This document shows, in pieces, positions 33,732 to 47,200 of a stretch of DNA of 64,000 nucleotides. A program made the translations under genes and the position numbers. Positions within the stretch are counted from its first letter, which is position 1. Each line of letters starts with the position of its first letter. The notes below the pieces were generated by a model. That model had not been told where the DNA came from. It ran no database searches and was given only the letters and a program-made list of their open reading frames with translations. The stretch covers positions 3,237,510-3,301,509 of the forward strand of contig JAJEKV010000107.1 in the NCBI GenBank assembly GCA_021234155.1, in the 5' to 3' direction. Source of the DNA: Isoetes taiwanensis (Eukaryota > Streptophyta > Lycopodiopsida > Isoetales > Isoetaceae).

Positions 33732-36197
33732 TGATGGAAAAGAAGTCAGATAAACAAGGCAGAGAAAGGTTAAATAGCTCTAGATTTCTTTCCTCTCCTT
33801 TCCTTTTTATTTTTACTTCGAGTGTGCTAGCAGGAGCATTTGTAGAGGCAGAGATGATAGTTTTCTTCTTCCCTTTAGATTTTTTCCTATTTGAGTTGAT
33901 ATTTCCAGCTGGATTATAGGAATTTAAGTAATATTCATGGTCCCAATTATTTTCCCTTACTTGATTACTATTTTCTTTTCCAGAATCATTTTCACTTTCA
34001 GATAAAAGGCCAACAGGAATAAACTCAAAAAGTTTATTAGTAGGGGAAGCAATGAAATCCTTATCAGCAGATACAGAAATATTAGAATTGGAGCTTATAT
34101 TATTTGTTATAGGATTGAACACTTGCCTGTCAGATAGCTTCCTTGAGGTTGTTGAGATTTATAGTATCTTCTGGGGGCTCTAGTACATAATCAATCTCAT
34201 GAGGCTGTTGAGAGTGTTCCACATGGTTTTTCATATTCATCTATCCTTTGTCAATGCCAACTGTAACTGCCTCCTTTTCTTGAATCACTATTCCAGCATT
34301 ATCTCCTTTTTTTCATATTAAAATCAATAGATTCCAATTGTTGAGCAACCACTAAAGAAATGGAAGGGCAGCAATGAGAAGGGTTATCAGAGCAGTCGGG
34401 GGAGGATAAGTCAATTAAATCAATGAAACTGGGAGCAATGGTTTTCTTGGCTTTATGAGGGGGGAGCGAGGAAGGCAAATTATTTGAGGGGGGTAAAGGT
34501 AGGGCAGGAGTTTCATTTTCTGAATGCAAAAAATCCATTTGGTCTGCAGATTTGTTAGCAAGTACAACAAATTGATTGGAGCAAAAAATTACCTCTTCAT
34601 CATCCTCAGAGGATGATGCTATTTTATCCCTTTTTGTTGATACCTTTGGAGTTCCAGAAAAGTGAGTTTTGTGCTGCTGAGAAGAATCTTCCTTGGTATT
34701 TTGAATTAATGTTGGGGCAGCCAAGGTCAGGTCCACATCATTTCTTATAGAGTATTTGCTGTTGATCTCTGTTGATCTGATAACCTGGTTAACTTTGTTA
34801 GCTTGTGGCTCCCTAATTTTCAGAGTATATTTGTCTTGAATTTCCTTAGTTAATGAATCTCTCGTCCTTTTGGTTGGATTCCAAAATGCCGGAATATTTT
34901 GGGGCTTTGAAGCCAAAATCAAAATTCTATTCAAAGTTAGAGACTTTGAATCTTGAGCAATCTGTGAAAGAGTAGAATGGAGGTCTAAGGTATGGTCTTT
35001 ATCATAGCCAATCTTAGCTTTACCTTTTAATTTATATCTTTGAGCATCAGATAGTTGAATTGTGGTAGAAGAGCTGTTGCTCTCTTTCCATTCTTTTTTT
35101 TGCAATTCTTTTTGTGCTTCCATTAACTCTCATTCATGTGCTTACTGGAGGCTTGTCATTGATAATATTATTTTTAGAGATTCTGCCAGGCAATTCTTTG
35201 GGTATCTTTGTCTCTCATTGAACTGTCAATCAATTCTGCATTGCAATCTGCATACCAAAAATGTCTAGAACTGCATTTAGAACAATTTGGAGGTATACCA
35301 GTCCATCTTAGATCCAGAGAAGCTTTTTGGCCAAAACAATCAGTGAAAGGAATATTTGCAGAAATTTCTTTGGATATATCCAATTGAATATAGGCTACTG
35401 GAGGTTTATAAGGAGCATAGACAAAGGGAAATATAGGTACCAATGGAATTGAAGAGGGATTTGAAAGAATCCTCATTCCAATAGATAGGGCTAAGTCCAT
35501 ATAGAGATGTCTACACAAAATTTATTTAGATCAGCAATGGATAATTTCGGGTTCCATTTAATGAAATAAAGATGGAAGTTTTCATAAACCAGAGTACCAC
35601 TGTTGAGCAAATAATTTGTTGATCTATGATTGCCACACTCAACCATGATGTAAGGGTAACTGAGCCAATAGACATCATTAATAGACATGCCTTTTTGTAA
35701 TGAGAGAAGATGAGACCATAAATTAGCAATGCTAATGCCTGTTTTATCAAGTTTCAGAATAACAACATAATTTGAAAGAGATTCCATTTTCTCAAAAACC
35801 ATAGGAGAATTCAGATAATACCATGGATTGTGGCAAGTTTGGTAGGCATTTATGGTTGTTCATGTTGAAGGATGTCGTCCCAAGCCGCATCCGAAGGTCT
35901 AGGTGTACCATAAGGCTCCAGAATCTCTGTGGCAGGATCAACAGTAGGGGTGATCCCATAGATACTTGGATCTTTGGTATAATTGTCCCAATTTGGAGTG
36001 TGATCAGATAGAGGATCCATGAGCTTTTTTTGCAGAGAAAGATCACCAAAGGGGATGAAACTCGAGATCTTAGACTCAATTTTTCCCAAATCAGAGAGAA
36101 GAGCAGACCGATCAGCTTCTTGAAGCGCCAGAAAACAATGAAGGAAGGGCAAAGTCTTAGGATTTAGGGCAAATTGACCCGTTGAATTGACCATCAT
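33706..36197 (-). pseudogene. LINE-2 ORF1: gag-like protein, broken
   Basis: Read in pieces: 35850-36197 (start MMVNSTGQFALNPK), 35491-35802 (DVYWLSYPYIMVECGN, matching LINE-1 ORF1), 35174-35518 (Cys/His cluster CSKCSSRHFWYADC), 34299-35123 (Lys/Ser-rich), and 33706-34122 (C-terminus ending in an acidic segment). At least four frameshifts separate them. The ORF1 stop lies about 25 bases past the ORF2 start, so the two ORFs overlap. Confidence 0.85.
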
Positions 36198-36891
36198 AAA
36201 GCTCAGATGAAATCAACAAAGGGGAAAATTTACAAAAACAGAGCAGGGGAAGGACGAAAAGAAAGAAGAAAATGGAGGAAAGGAAAAAGATAGAGAAAAA
36301 ACCAGCGATTCTAGATTAATTGGGCTTGAGTACCTCACAAATTGTGATAATGCTTGATCTATCCATAAGAATTAAGAAGAGAATACCTTCACAAAGATGT
36401 GATGCTCACACCAATCACAATGAACTCAAAAAATGCCAGAAATCGGACAATTTTTGTCTCCAACAAATTCCTCTAACCAAGATTCTATGATTTGTGTTTC
36501 AAAATCTTTACTACTCGACTCAATTGAGAACTCAGGTGAGAACAAAATTTTCGGGAAGATTTGTTGAGTGACGAGATTATCTCAGAGTCGTTGAATTGAC
36601 CGGAGAGAAAACCACAAGTTCATCTTTTGCCATCAATCAGAATTGCAAAGATTTTTGTATCCATTTGAAGCTTTTGCAGTCGGGATTTATATGTAATGTT
36701 AGCCTCTACCAGGCTAGCAATCAAATTTCTGAAAATTGAGGATCAGAGCAGGTCGAATTCAAAATTTCAGGCAAGTTTTAGCAAGAAAGTATTTCGAACA
36801 GAAAAAGTGGGAAAAGACAAAATATCCAAGAAAATACGCGCTTCGACATTTTTCAGACTTTCCTGTAAAGACCCCAATATTGATATGTGTG

Positions 36892-37581
36892 AAAGTGATT
36901 CGTCTCATGTCTATTTGCTATCAAAGTCGCCTTAGAAAAAAACATTGGATTAAATGTTTCATTAAACAAATGGTTCATTAGCATGTGTAATGGTTCTTGA
37001 GGAATAAGCAAGCGAAAATTGACATTTGCACCAACATTGTCTACAGTGAAAACATTGATGCTGTTGGCTCTAGACATGATCAAGAAGTCCGGAACTGATT
37101 TATGCTTTAAATTTTTCACACTAAATAGAATCTATCTTATGAGCACTTCTATGAACTTTTAAATTTTTCTGCCCTTGCTAAGTGCCCATAGTTATAGTTA
37201 ATTTGCCATTATATTCATGTTTGTTCCATATTTGATTTGCTAATAATGTCATGTATATAAAGGTATATCTATATTGAATGAAGCTTGTAGCTTTGTGTGT
37301 GAGTGAATAATATTGAAGGTATTAATTATGCAGTATAATATGGATGAGAAGAGAAGACATAAAAGCACATCCGGCCAAGATCTTCTTGAGGAAGCCCCTT
37401 GAAGAAAGTTCTAAACGAAAGGACATCTAGTCGAAGGTAAATAAAATTTTATCTTATGTTTTGTTTTGTCTTATGTTGTTTCTTATGCTTCTCATAGGAA
37501 TTTGCAACTTCTAATTGCATAAATCAAAAATTAGAAGTCACACAGGTTTTGTCATTGCTGAACTAGTAAGTCCATCCTGAC
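36892..37581. other. Spacer between LINE-2 and LINE-3
   Basis: AT-rich host sequence, no recognised gene. A - strand frame at 36853-37119 is unassigned. Confidence 0.45.
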
Positions 37582-37594
37582 TATGAATATTGTC
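37582..37594. repeat. Target-site duplication of LINE-3, 3' copy
   Basis: TATGAATATTGTC repeated exactly at 44242-44254; here it directly abuts the poly(T) run. Confidence 0.9.
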
Positions 37595-38235
37595 TTTTTT
37601 TTTATTGAAGGCTATATTTGTATTAATAAGTTATACATAGAAATACATATGTATATATGAGTACAAAAAGTCAACTTTTTTATCTTGGGAAGTGATTAAC
37701 CCATTCGATCTATCTTTTAGATTCTGGGAAAAATCTAAAACTTAGATACTACATCCATAGTCATATAAGACTTAACAAAAAACTTAAAACCGAGATGATC
37801 TAATATATAGTTCTATGATAAGTCCGATTTGATTTCGGTTTAGCGATCCGGATGCTTCTCCAACTTTTCTTTTTATCCTTTACGCCCATGCCTCCGTAGC
37901 GGTAGAAATGAATGAGCGTAATCCGCAGCTACATGACCGACATTTAGAAGGGTTAAAACGACCTAAGTGGTCTATTGCTTCACAAATGAGTCCTCTCCCG
38001 CATCCGGACTTTGAATGCATGAGCATCCAACGCGACAATGATCACCATGGTAATCTGTTGGTGTGGCTCGAATTGGTCCAGCCACATGGAATTTACCCCT
38101 AGATTAATCCGATTCCTTCAGCTTCTTTTTGTGCAATGAGAATATTACCTCTGGTCGAGACGTAAAACGTAAGGCACGGTTAGTGAATTGAGAAAATCTC
38201 TCTTATCCAAGAGATATCATATTTGGTTTGCTTGA

Positions 38236-41200
38236 TCAACGCAATCGGCGGATAATCTCTTGGTCAAAAATGATTGAGTTCCTTGCTTTCCAGATCCTCC
38301 GAGTAGAATGTAGATTCTCCAAATCACGAGGATCATTAGGAAAGAGGATTTCAACCGGGGGTAGAGGACAAAGTGGGAATTTGGAATTCCTCGGCCTAGC
38401 TCTCAAGTACCCACTCGGCCATAAAAAGTTCTTGAACAAATGACTTTCATCTTCAGCTTCCTGTAAACATCTCTCACATAAGTTAGAAGCAGCCATGTTC
38501 AATCTAAATCTTTTTACATTGGTGGCTAAAGCCTTATGCCAGAGTTGCCACATAAAGGCCTTGATTTTGGGGTTGATAGGAGAGTTCCACATGAATTTTA
38601 AATTTGCCATACATCTCTCCCTCGATCTCCCATTTGGTATGAATGGAGATGGTGTAGCTCCTTGTCGAAATCTGTAAGCATTTTTAACCCTATAACACGT
38701 ATTTACCATGAACATGCCATTGGGTTTTCTTGGTTGTGCCACACTCCTTCATTAAGGCAACTCCTTATGGCTTGATAGAGTCTCTCATGATCTTCACCCG
38801 TGTAATGCGCAAGAACTGAATTTTGAAATTCTATAAAGCCCACATCATTAAACAAATGAGAAATGTGAGTGATGCCTCTATCTGACCATTTTTTGCACTG
38901 AATAGGAAAATGCATAGCCAAGCAGATGTCAGGGTTATTTAGAATTAGAGAGTGGTTCCAAAAATTGTTTGATCCTTAGAAAGGCCCTCCTTCCAAAGAA
39001 TACATCCCGCTAACTTCCTTTCCATGCTCTAATCCACTTTTTAATGATTCCGGGAGTATTATTAGGAACCTTGAAATCAAAGAATAAGCTTTCGGGGAGG
39101 TGCATGTTCACATTTCTCCACCAAGGGTTTACATAACAAGGTAATGATTGATAAGCTTTGACACGTGGTGATTAATCTCATCATGGCCCACCTGTAAATG
39201 TATTTGGCTACCGCCGGGCCAGCCCTTTGTTTCTCAATATCCGAACTCCAAGACCACCATGCTTCCTTTTTCTTCATACATTCTTTCATGGAAACTGGGA
39301 ACCTGTGTTCCGCTTTGCTACCCCCCACTAGCAATAAATCTACCTAAAATGCCTGGAGTTTAGAAGTGACCTTTTTAGGAGCTAAGAGGATAGAAGACCC
39401 CGGGTAAACATGAGAAGAAGAAATAACCGAGTTGGCTAAGATAGCTCTTCCATTTTGGATGATATTTCTTGTTTAAGAGATCCAGCCTTCGTGGAATTTC
39501 TCAATAATATCCCCCAAAGATTACTAGCATTAGTCCTTAAAAGCAAAAGGAATACCCAAGATTTTAGATTTAATAATTGGGAGAGATACTCAAAATTAAG
39601 GGTTTGGGCGCTTGCTTGCCCTTTTACTGATTTCTTGCAATGAGCTTGGATTTGAGAGGGTTGATCTTACATCCCGAGCAATTTCCAAAGTCTTGGAGAA
39701 CAATTTGGGTGTTTGTGATGGATCTTTCTTCCATAGTGACAAAGAGAAAAGTGTCATCCGCAAAGTGAGCATTAAGGAAAAAAACATGCCTCTTGGTTAT
39801 CGAGGAAGTTTGAGTCCCACAATTCTCTTCTCGGGTCAGCTTTTTTTTGAAAGCACAATTCAAGGCTTCCATGATTATAAGAAAAAGAAAAGGGGGAGAG
39901 GGCAACCCTGCTTGACGCCTCTCTTTTATCTCAAAGAAAGGCTGCATTCTCCATTGATGAACCGAGGATCTTGAGTTGTAGAGGATGGCTTGAAAAAATA
40001 CTTATCACTTCTGGGGAGAACCCCATCTTTTTGACAACATTTGAAAAGGAACTCCGGTGACCGTGTCAAAAGCCTTAGTAATGTCGGTTTGAGCGGGGCA
40101 ATGTCATTTAGTTTCTTTAGCCCAATGCATGCCAATGATAGGCTGTGGCAACATTATCTAGAATGGACCTATCCTTAAGGTAAGCACTTTGGGTGTGGAG
40201 ATGGTGAGATCGAGAATAGGTTTGATCTAGAGGCTATGGTAGCGAGATGATTTTATAAATAACATTGGTGAGGATATGGGTCTAATCGGGGAGAAAGTTT
40301 GAGGGTTCATCTATTTTAGGGATCAAGGAGATGAAGGTATTGATTCTATGATCTAGATTCACGAGAATTAAAAACTCATTACACACATTAGTAACCTCAT
40401 TTCCAATAATATTCCAAGTTTTTTAAAAAATTCCCTTTGGGAGGCCATCGGGACCGGTCTTACCATTTTCCATACCTGAAACATTTGCCCACCAGTTCTT
40501 CATTGGTAAAGGAGCATTCATGCTATCGTGCCTTTCATCTTGGATGGATCTCACGAATCTGAATGAAATTGTCAATATTCTCTTCCTAGTAGTAGGAGAG
40601 GTTCCCATTATTTTCTTAAAGTGATCAGTAGCAGCTTGTTTAAGATCATTGTCTTCAGAGATGGGATTGCCATTGACCTTTACACTATAGATCTGATTTC
40701 TCTTAGCCCTCCCTTTAGCTTTGATGAAGAAATACTTGGAATTACTCCTCTCATCATCCTTGAGTTCCCCGATTTTTGCTTTTAGCTTCCAACCTTTAGC
40801 AATTTTGAGTTCTTCTCTCTCAACTTGAATTTTTATATTCTCTTGCTGATCCAAGGGAGTTTGCTGGAGTTGAGTTCTCAAGTCCATCAGTCGCTTTTCT
40901 TGATTATAAATGCACACTTGATTTTTGAGCGGTTTTTATATTTTTGGCGGTTTCACCCACCATTCCATCCATCCCAACTGATCTCTAGGTTTAGGGGTCT
41001 TCCTATAAACTGTTCAAATTCGAGGAAGAAAGGTATTCTAATCAAGAAGAGACATTTAACTTGAAGTAGGATTTTCTCTTGGCATTTGAGGTGTCTCCTC
41101 TTATTTCCGAAAGAACGGGGAAAGTGATCGAGAGATAGTAAAAGCCATTTAGATTGGAAACCCTATCACATTGGTTCCAAGGTTCTCACCGACATAGAAA

Positions 41201-41816
41201 CGGTCATGAAGGCAGGTGGATAGGGTCATCAATTCTCTGATTAAACCAGCTAAAAGTATTTGGTTGAGTTCTAGCGAGTTTAAGATCATGCATGGAGAAA
41301 AGGTGCCCCAAGAATTCTGCTCTTGGTTGAGGAGAGGTCTAAAGTTAGTACTCCTCATAAAATCATGAGTAACCATGTTAAAATCACCAAAGAATCTGCG
41401 TTATCATAAGGGGTATTAGTTAAGCTATTTACGATTATATTCCACATGGGACTTCTCTCACCAAACATTATGAGCATAGATATTGACAAAGGCAAACCTT
41501 TTGGTTCGAGATCTCCATGGAGAATTTGCCATCTCCACAGTTGCCATGCATCATCACGAATATTGGATACATTTAAACTGTTTTTTCCAAGCTATAGAAA
41601 TACTGGTAATTATTATTTGCCCTAATAGCCCAAAGTCTAAAATTAGGAGGAAGGGTGTTAGCTATAAGCCTCTCAAAATCATCATCATGAAGCTTATGTT
41701 CTGAAGAAAATCATGTCGGCATTAATGGATGAAATGCAAACTTTTAGCCTATCTCGTTTGGCATTTGAATTAATACCTTGGAGATTCCAAGATACACATC
41801 TAAAATTAATATCCAT
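38236..41816 (-). pseudogene. LINE-3 ORF2: endonuclease-reverse transcriptase, decayed
   Basis: Start at 41816: MDINFRCVSWNLQGINSNAK, the typical L1 endonuclease beginning. Recognisable pieces: endonuclease (41149-41376); linker (40423-40917) with SNSKYFFIKAKGRAKRNQIYS and NGKTGPDGLP; RT palm (39624-39947) with FADD at 39753-39764 and CKINPLKSKL; zinc-binding end (38236-38742) with KIKAFMWQLWHKALAT and CERCLQEAEDESHLF. Many frame changes and stops. Confidence 0.88.
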
Positions 41817-43675
41817 AAAATCCCAGTTTTTTTCTGGACCCTTGAACTTCTCCTTGAGACTTCAAAGGTTTGTTTTTTATTTCTCTTTTTTCTGTTTGAT
41901 GTGACCAGTTCCCAAGAGCCTTTTTCATCTTCTTTATCTAGGTCCCTTTCAATCCCCTGCTCTAGGAAGTGCTGTTCAGAATGGTCACTATCATAAACAT
42001 AGTGAATTTCTTCCAAAACTTCTTCTGTTATAACTAAAGCTTTGTCATCCTTCATCTCTTCAATCTCCTCGATAATCACATTATTTGCCTTGATATTTTC
42101 AATGTTATTCACCTTATTAGCCTGCAAAGAGATCATAAGAGGAATGATGTTTATAGGATTATCATTCCTTTGTTTCTTTGGTTTCCCCTCTCTTTAGAGA
42201 TCTCCCTCTTGCTTGCTACTATTAGGCTTTTACGAACCCAAACCTTTTTGGGGCCTGGGTACATTGGAGCCTTTCCTTTATCGGGGGCTTTATCTTCCTT
42301 ATATTCCTTTTTGACAGGAATTTTGGAATACTTGATTACAACATCTAGGAAGATGTCTTCATCAATCAATCAGGTACCAATGAATTTCTCGGTCCAGATT
42401 CAATTTCTTTCAAAATCTGCAGATAGAGGGGAAGTCGGTTTGAGGGATAGAAATATCGACAACTTCCCCAGGCGACTTCCTATAGCGATAAGGTGATTAT
42501 GAGTCAAAATTTGGGGAAGGTTTGGGCGAAAACCAAGTAGTAGTGGCAACACCGAGAAAAATTGCCCGGATATAGGGGATTCAGGTCCATAATGTAGACG
42601 GGCAATTACATGGAAGAAAATTTTCCTTGTGAGCATAATTTTTACGTGATTCTTTGTCTGCATAAGATTTGGTAGGTTTTGGAGTCCATTCTAAGGATGG
42701 AAAGAATGGGGATATTTATGGCTCTGTTAAACCAATGCTTAACCTCACTTATGTTAGGACACTTAGCAGGAAAATGAATCATAATCCCATTAGCAGAGTA
42801 TTTTACTTTAGCCTCATTATCTTTAATAGCAAAAAGATCAACTTTGAGACCCCTTAGTATAAGTGTCATTTTCTTTGTTTTTTATTACTCTTTTCTCCCC
42901 TATCGAATTTAAAAGAACATTTTTGAATGAAGGGGCCGTTACCATTTAGTTTGTCATACTTGCCCATAGTTGGAATCTTTGGTGAAGCTTGGAATCTGAG
43001 ATCTTGGTTATTTGTTTGTCCAAGTGGAGTGACTACTTTTTTACAGTTGGGACAAGGGCATTCTCCTGCATCTCGGGGGTTGAAGTAGCCATTGCTATCA
43101 CTGATCATGCACTCCTTGGTTGGTTCAAGTTTGTGCATGAAGGTGTCATAATCTACTTTCACATTCTTTAATTCCTCTGCGGCTATCAAGGGCCGGATCT
43201 TCTTTGAATTTTCCTTGAATTCAATTATCTTGTGGTCATCACTCTCCCATACCGAACCAGTCGGAAAGTAGCCTTAGATTTCCATTCCATGAGCTCTAAG
43301 TCCTCTGCTTGGGTCCTTGGTTGTGCGGAGAAGGTGGGTCATCGATTTTTTGAAGACTTGGTTCTTGAGGCACCTTGATCTTCTTTGGGTGCCGGACTTG
43401 ACTCGAATCATCGATAGAGCAATAAGTCAAGGTCTTGGAGTCTATTTATCATATTCGGACCAGATCCCTGTCATTGGCTTTCCCCTCGGCGTATTGTCTC
43501 TCCAGTCTGGTGATTTCTTGCTGACAGGCGAGAATCTGACCCTCTTTCTTGATACCCATACATTCAATGGCTGCATTTTGCTGATCTCGGATGATATCAA
43601 ATGTAATTTGTAAGTTCCCTCATCTTTTTCCATGCCAAATCTTTCTTCTCTTCGAGTTTCAAGATCAGCTTCCAA
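41744..43675 (-). pseudogene. LINE-3 ORF1: gag-like protein, decayed
   Basis: Open pieces at 43442-43675, 42866-43189 (Cys-rich GECPCPNCKKVV), 42642-42869 (NGIMIHFPAKCPNISEVKHW), 42400-42663 (HVIARLHYGPESPISG), 42151-42369 (KAPMYPGPKKVWVRK) and 41744-42136 (acidic, then basic KKRNKKQ). This pattern is typical of plant LINE ORF1 proteins. The end overlaps the ORF2 start by about 70 bases. Not functional. Confidence 0.7.
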
Positions 43676-44241
43676 TCTCTACTCTCTCGTATGAGAATCA
43701 TTGTCCTCCGGTTCATATTAGGATCTGCTACCAAAGGGGTTTCCCTTTGCATGCTAGCTGCTTAGATCTCATTTGGAGGAGCGGGGATATTTATCTACGG
43801 ACCCGGAGACAAGTCTTGGCGGGGAAGTGATTCGAAAATTTGACAACAGAGCACGAGGACACGGGCTCTGCTTCAAAACCAAGATTACATGCGCACAATT
43901 GTGAGTCCTAAGAAGCTGTTTCCGGACATCGAGAAGAGTTGATGTTAAAGATTAGATTTCTTCCCTCGGTCGTGAGCGAAAGGATACGGGATGTCTCTGT
44001 CACGGTTTCAGCGAAAATTAAAAAAACCTAAAGTAAGCCTATCACTAGCTGCTATAGAAATCCAAGTTTTGATGATTAGCCTAGCTTGGGGTACAAGATT
44101 TGCTGAGGGAACTAGATTCTGGAGAATAGCAGAGGTAAGAGCCTCTGCCTCATCCATCGAATCCGTCGTTTCAGCGCCCGGCCAGATAAGCCACCAGCGC
44201 CAAGTCATATTCTCCCCCTAGTTCTTACGCCTCACTTTCGT

Positions 44242-44254
44242 TATGAATATTGTC
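44242..44254. repeat. Target-site duplication of LINE-3, 5' copy
   Basis: Exact copy of 37582-37594. Confidence 0.9.
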
Positions 44255-47200
44255 ATTGGTATTAATATGCCTTTCATATGTCTTTTCTTGGAGCTACATA
44301 TAGTCTCACGTGTAAAATTCATTTACTACATGTTCTTTTGCTCACTATTTTCCTTAGTATTACAACTGATAGATAGATTAAAAGAGTAAGCTCTTTAATG
44401 ATGGTGATGTAAAGTAGTAGTACTCCATAATGGTTCACAATGCTAAATGCAAGTGAAGTTCAAACTTCAATTGTAACATAGCAAGTGAAATTGCATAGGT
44501 CAACATAATATCTAAGATAGACCCATCTTTGGACTGACACTTACTCCAAGGCTTTGATTTTTTGGACATAAAAGCCTAGGCTTAAATTATAACACTTTGA
44601 GCTGTTTAACAATCATTATTTAGGTCATATTTACATGCACAAATTTTGATAATACAAGAACTTATGTATTTGAGTTTGGCACTATATGAGTTATTTAATG
44701 GTAAACTTATGTGGCAAAATGTCGAGAAAAGTCTATAGTAATCTCTTTGGTTCCCTATTCCTTTTTCTTGAATCTTTTGGTAGTGAATGCAAATTTTAAT
44801 ATGCTCTCAGCTCGTTGCTTTACAGGAACTAGCCTGCAATCAAGTTAAGAGCTTAGCATTCTATTGATGGACTTGGGGATGCTCTTCCTTGCACCATTAT
44901 TGCAGTAGCGTCCACAGCAACAAAAAAAATGTGATTTTACCTCTCTAGGAAAGCGGTGACGACCGAAAGGTCTTTGAACAAGAATCGTCGGGGAATATGA
45001 AATAGGCTTTGTAAAGTCAATGATGCAAAGCCAATTACGCATTCTCTTAAGGTAAGTCTTTTCTTCTCTTCATTACTTTCATTATTTGCGGATCTAATCC
45101 TAAACTTCTTTGGGCGTTCACTAGCATTGGGGTTTCAATTAAGATGTTGTTTTCTAGAGCCATTGCACAATACATAGATTTAGTTTTCATTCTCAATCTC
45201 TCTTGAATGATCGATCTTCCTAATATATTAGACAAAACTTGGACTTATTTAGATTCAATAGATAGCACTTCAAAATATATGTATTGTTTAATTCTTCTTG
45301 ATTGTTATAATTTTTATAAGTTTTAATTATATAACTTTATCTTTAAATTAAAATCTTAATAGTTATTTAAGCATAAAATTGCTTTCTAACTAATTTACTT
45401 GAATCTATTTAGAATTAAACATCTGAAGAATATAAAATTTCAAATTTCATGACTTAAAGCTATGATAAAATTTTATAAGTTACAAATTTTTACATTTTAG
45501 AAACACTTTAGAAAATTTTAGATTGAAATTAATTAAATGATAAAGTTAATGTTTTTAGTTTTAATAATAACTACTGAATAATCTATTATTGATGACATAA
45601 AAATATATTAAAACTTAATCAATAATAAGCTATTTATTTCTTAAAATATAAACGTAATTTTTTAATTAATTTAAATTTAACACTTTTCTTTAAATGTTTT
45701 GAAAAATAGCATTTTAATCATATATATTTTATCTTAGATGAAAAATTATTTCTAAATAGATTAAAGTGAAGATTAGTTTAGAAAACAGTTTTTATACTTT
45801 AGTAACCATCATATTTTAATCTAAAATTAAATAGGACAAGTTATAAAAGTCAATAAAAGTGAAAAATATATAAAGTCTTATCATGACATCCTTGAAATAT
45901 ATCTATTAAATTTGAATAAGTGCAAGTTTTGTTCCACATGTCGGGGCTGTAGTCTTTGCTAGAATCAAAGTAGTTCCCACACCAAGGCAAATGAGTGGCC
46001 CGAGCTTGGCATTTTTATTCTACTTGAGAGTGTGATTATCCTCTAGCATGCCCACATGGATATTCATGAAAACTATATAAAACGTTGCAGTTACTTGACT
46101 TTTATGGCCTTTATTAATATGTTAAGATTTAATAAATGCGGCTCTCTTTCTTGGATCAGGTTGCTTGGAGCTCTGATCTCACATGCAAAATGTTCGCAAC
46201 TTTAAAATGTGCTATTTACTCTATTCGATTAATATTCTTTTAATATCTGCGAGTCCCATAAAGTAAAATTTGTGCTATAGATTGAAGCATCACCCATATT
46301 AGTGGTAAGTCATGCATTATATTGTTGCTTCCATTTGTTAGGGTTCTAAATTTGAAATCATTGCACTTGGAGTTTTGAAACCTTTGTATATTTTTGGAGG
46401 GCATTTGTTGTGTTATCAAAGTCTTGATTCGCATTATTGTCCATTAATGGAAGAAAGAATATGCTTTTAGATGTGGAAGAAAGCCTTATATCTCTGCAAC
46501 AAAAAAGAAGCATGAGTTCATAATTCAACGTCACGGCTTTATATATCCACTTTTAGGGTACTACTTTTTTCGAAAACCATGCATAAATTCTGAGTCTACC
46601 TATTGTCACATTTTAGCATTTTAAGTTTGCTGAATTAAGATGAATGAGTCATGTAAGTTCAAAGTGCTGGCCATTGTGGGACCCGGAGCCTACATTAATG
46701 TCCAATGATGCGCCAAGAATGCGAGATTTTTTACTTTATCATTACCTTTTGTTTCTAAAGTGTATTCTTCTAACATGTGTCACATGGCAAGCTTTGTGCT
46801 CTTGTTGAGCATATACACATTAGTGGTAAGTCATGCATTCTACATTGCTTCCATTTCTATCATTTGTAGCTTTTTAGGGCTCTAAATTTGGGTTGCTTGC
46901 AGTTGGAATTTGTAAATTCGTTTGTTGTTTAATTTTTAGAGGGTTCAAATAAGCTGGATTTCATGGAATTTCGATTGCTTAGTGGAATGTGGAGGATGTA
47001 ACTTCTATATTAAATTTAGCACTATGCAACTATGATGTCATGAAATGAGTAGGATTTGATCTTTTTAAGGTCTTTACTTTTGAAGTCATTCTTGGAAGTG
47101 GATGTTATTGATCGGGCATGAGACAGATTGGTTGATACTTAACGATTTCTTCTAACATATTGGTATAGGAGATACTTACAAATGGTTTTCACACATAATA

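Larger units (their letters stand above)
29415..36891 (-). mobile_element. LINE-2: full-length but inactive L1-type retrotransposon with flanking duplications
   Basis: The body runs from about 36875 (5' end, GGGG start) down to the T10 at 29447-29456. Flanks AATATTGATGTGTGTG (29415-29430) and AATATTGATATGTGTG (36876-36891) match at 15 of 16 bases, a plausible target-site duplication. Order on the - strand: 5' UTR, broken ORF1 (36197-33706), broken ORF2 (33731-30465), a 3' segment (30507-29807), tail. It belongs to a different subfamily from LINE-1, but the ORF1 type and ORF2 order are the same. Confidence 0.85.
37595..44241 (-). mobile_element. LINE-3: old full-length L1-type retrotransposon
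   Basis: 6.65 kb between exact 13-bp duplications. The T9 at 37595-37603 is the tail. Order on the - strand: 5' UTR, ORF1 in pieces (about 43675-41744), ORF2 from ATG 41816 down to about 38236, 3' region. More decayed than LINE-1 and LINE-2 (shorter open pieces, more stops), although the duplication is still exact. Confidence 0.92.

Noticed and set aside
33731-33919. + strand frame over the LINE-2 ORF1/ORF2 junction
   Set aside because: Antisense shadow of the LINE-2 coding region.
45240-45900. AT-rich block as a replication origin or matrix-attachment region
   Set aside because: Composition alone does not support either; no specific motif or repeat structure was seen.
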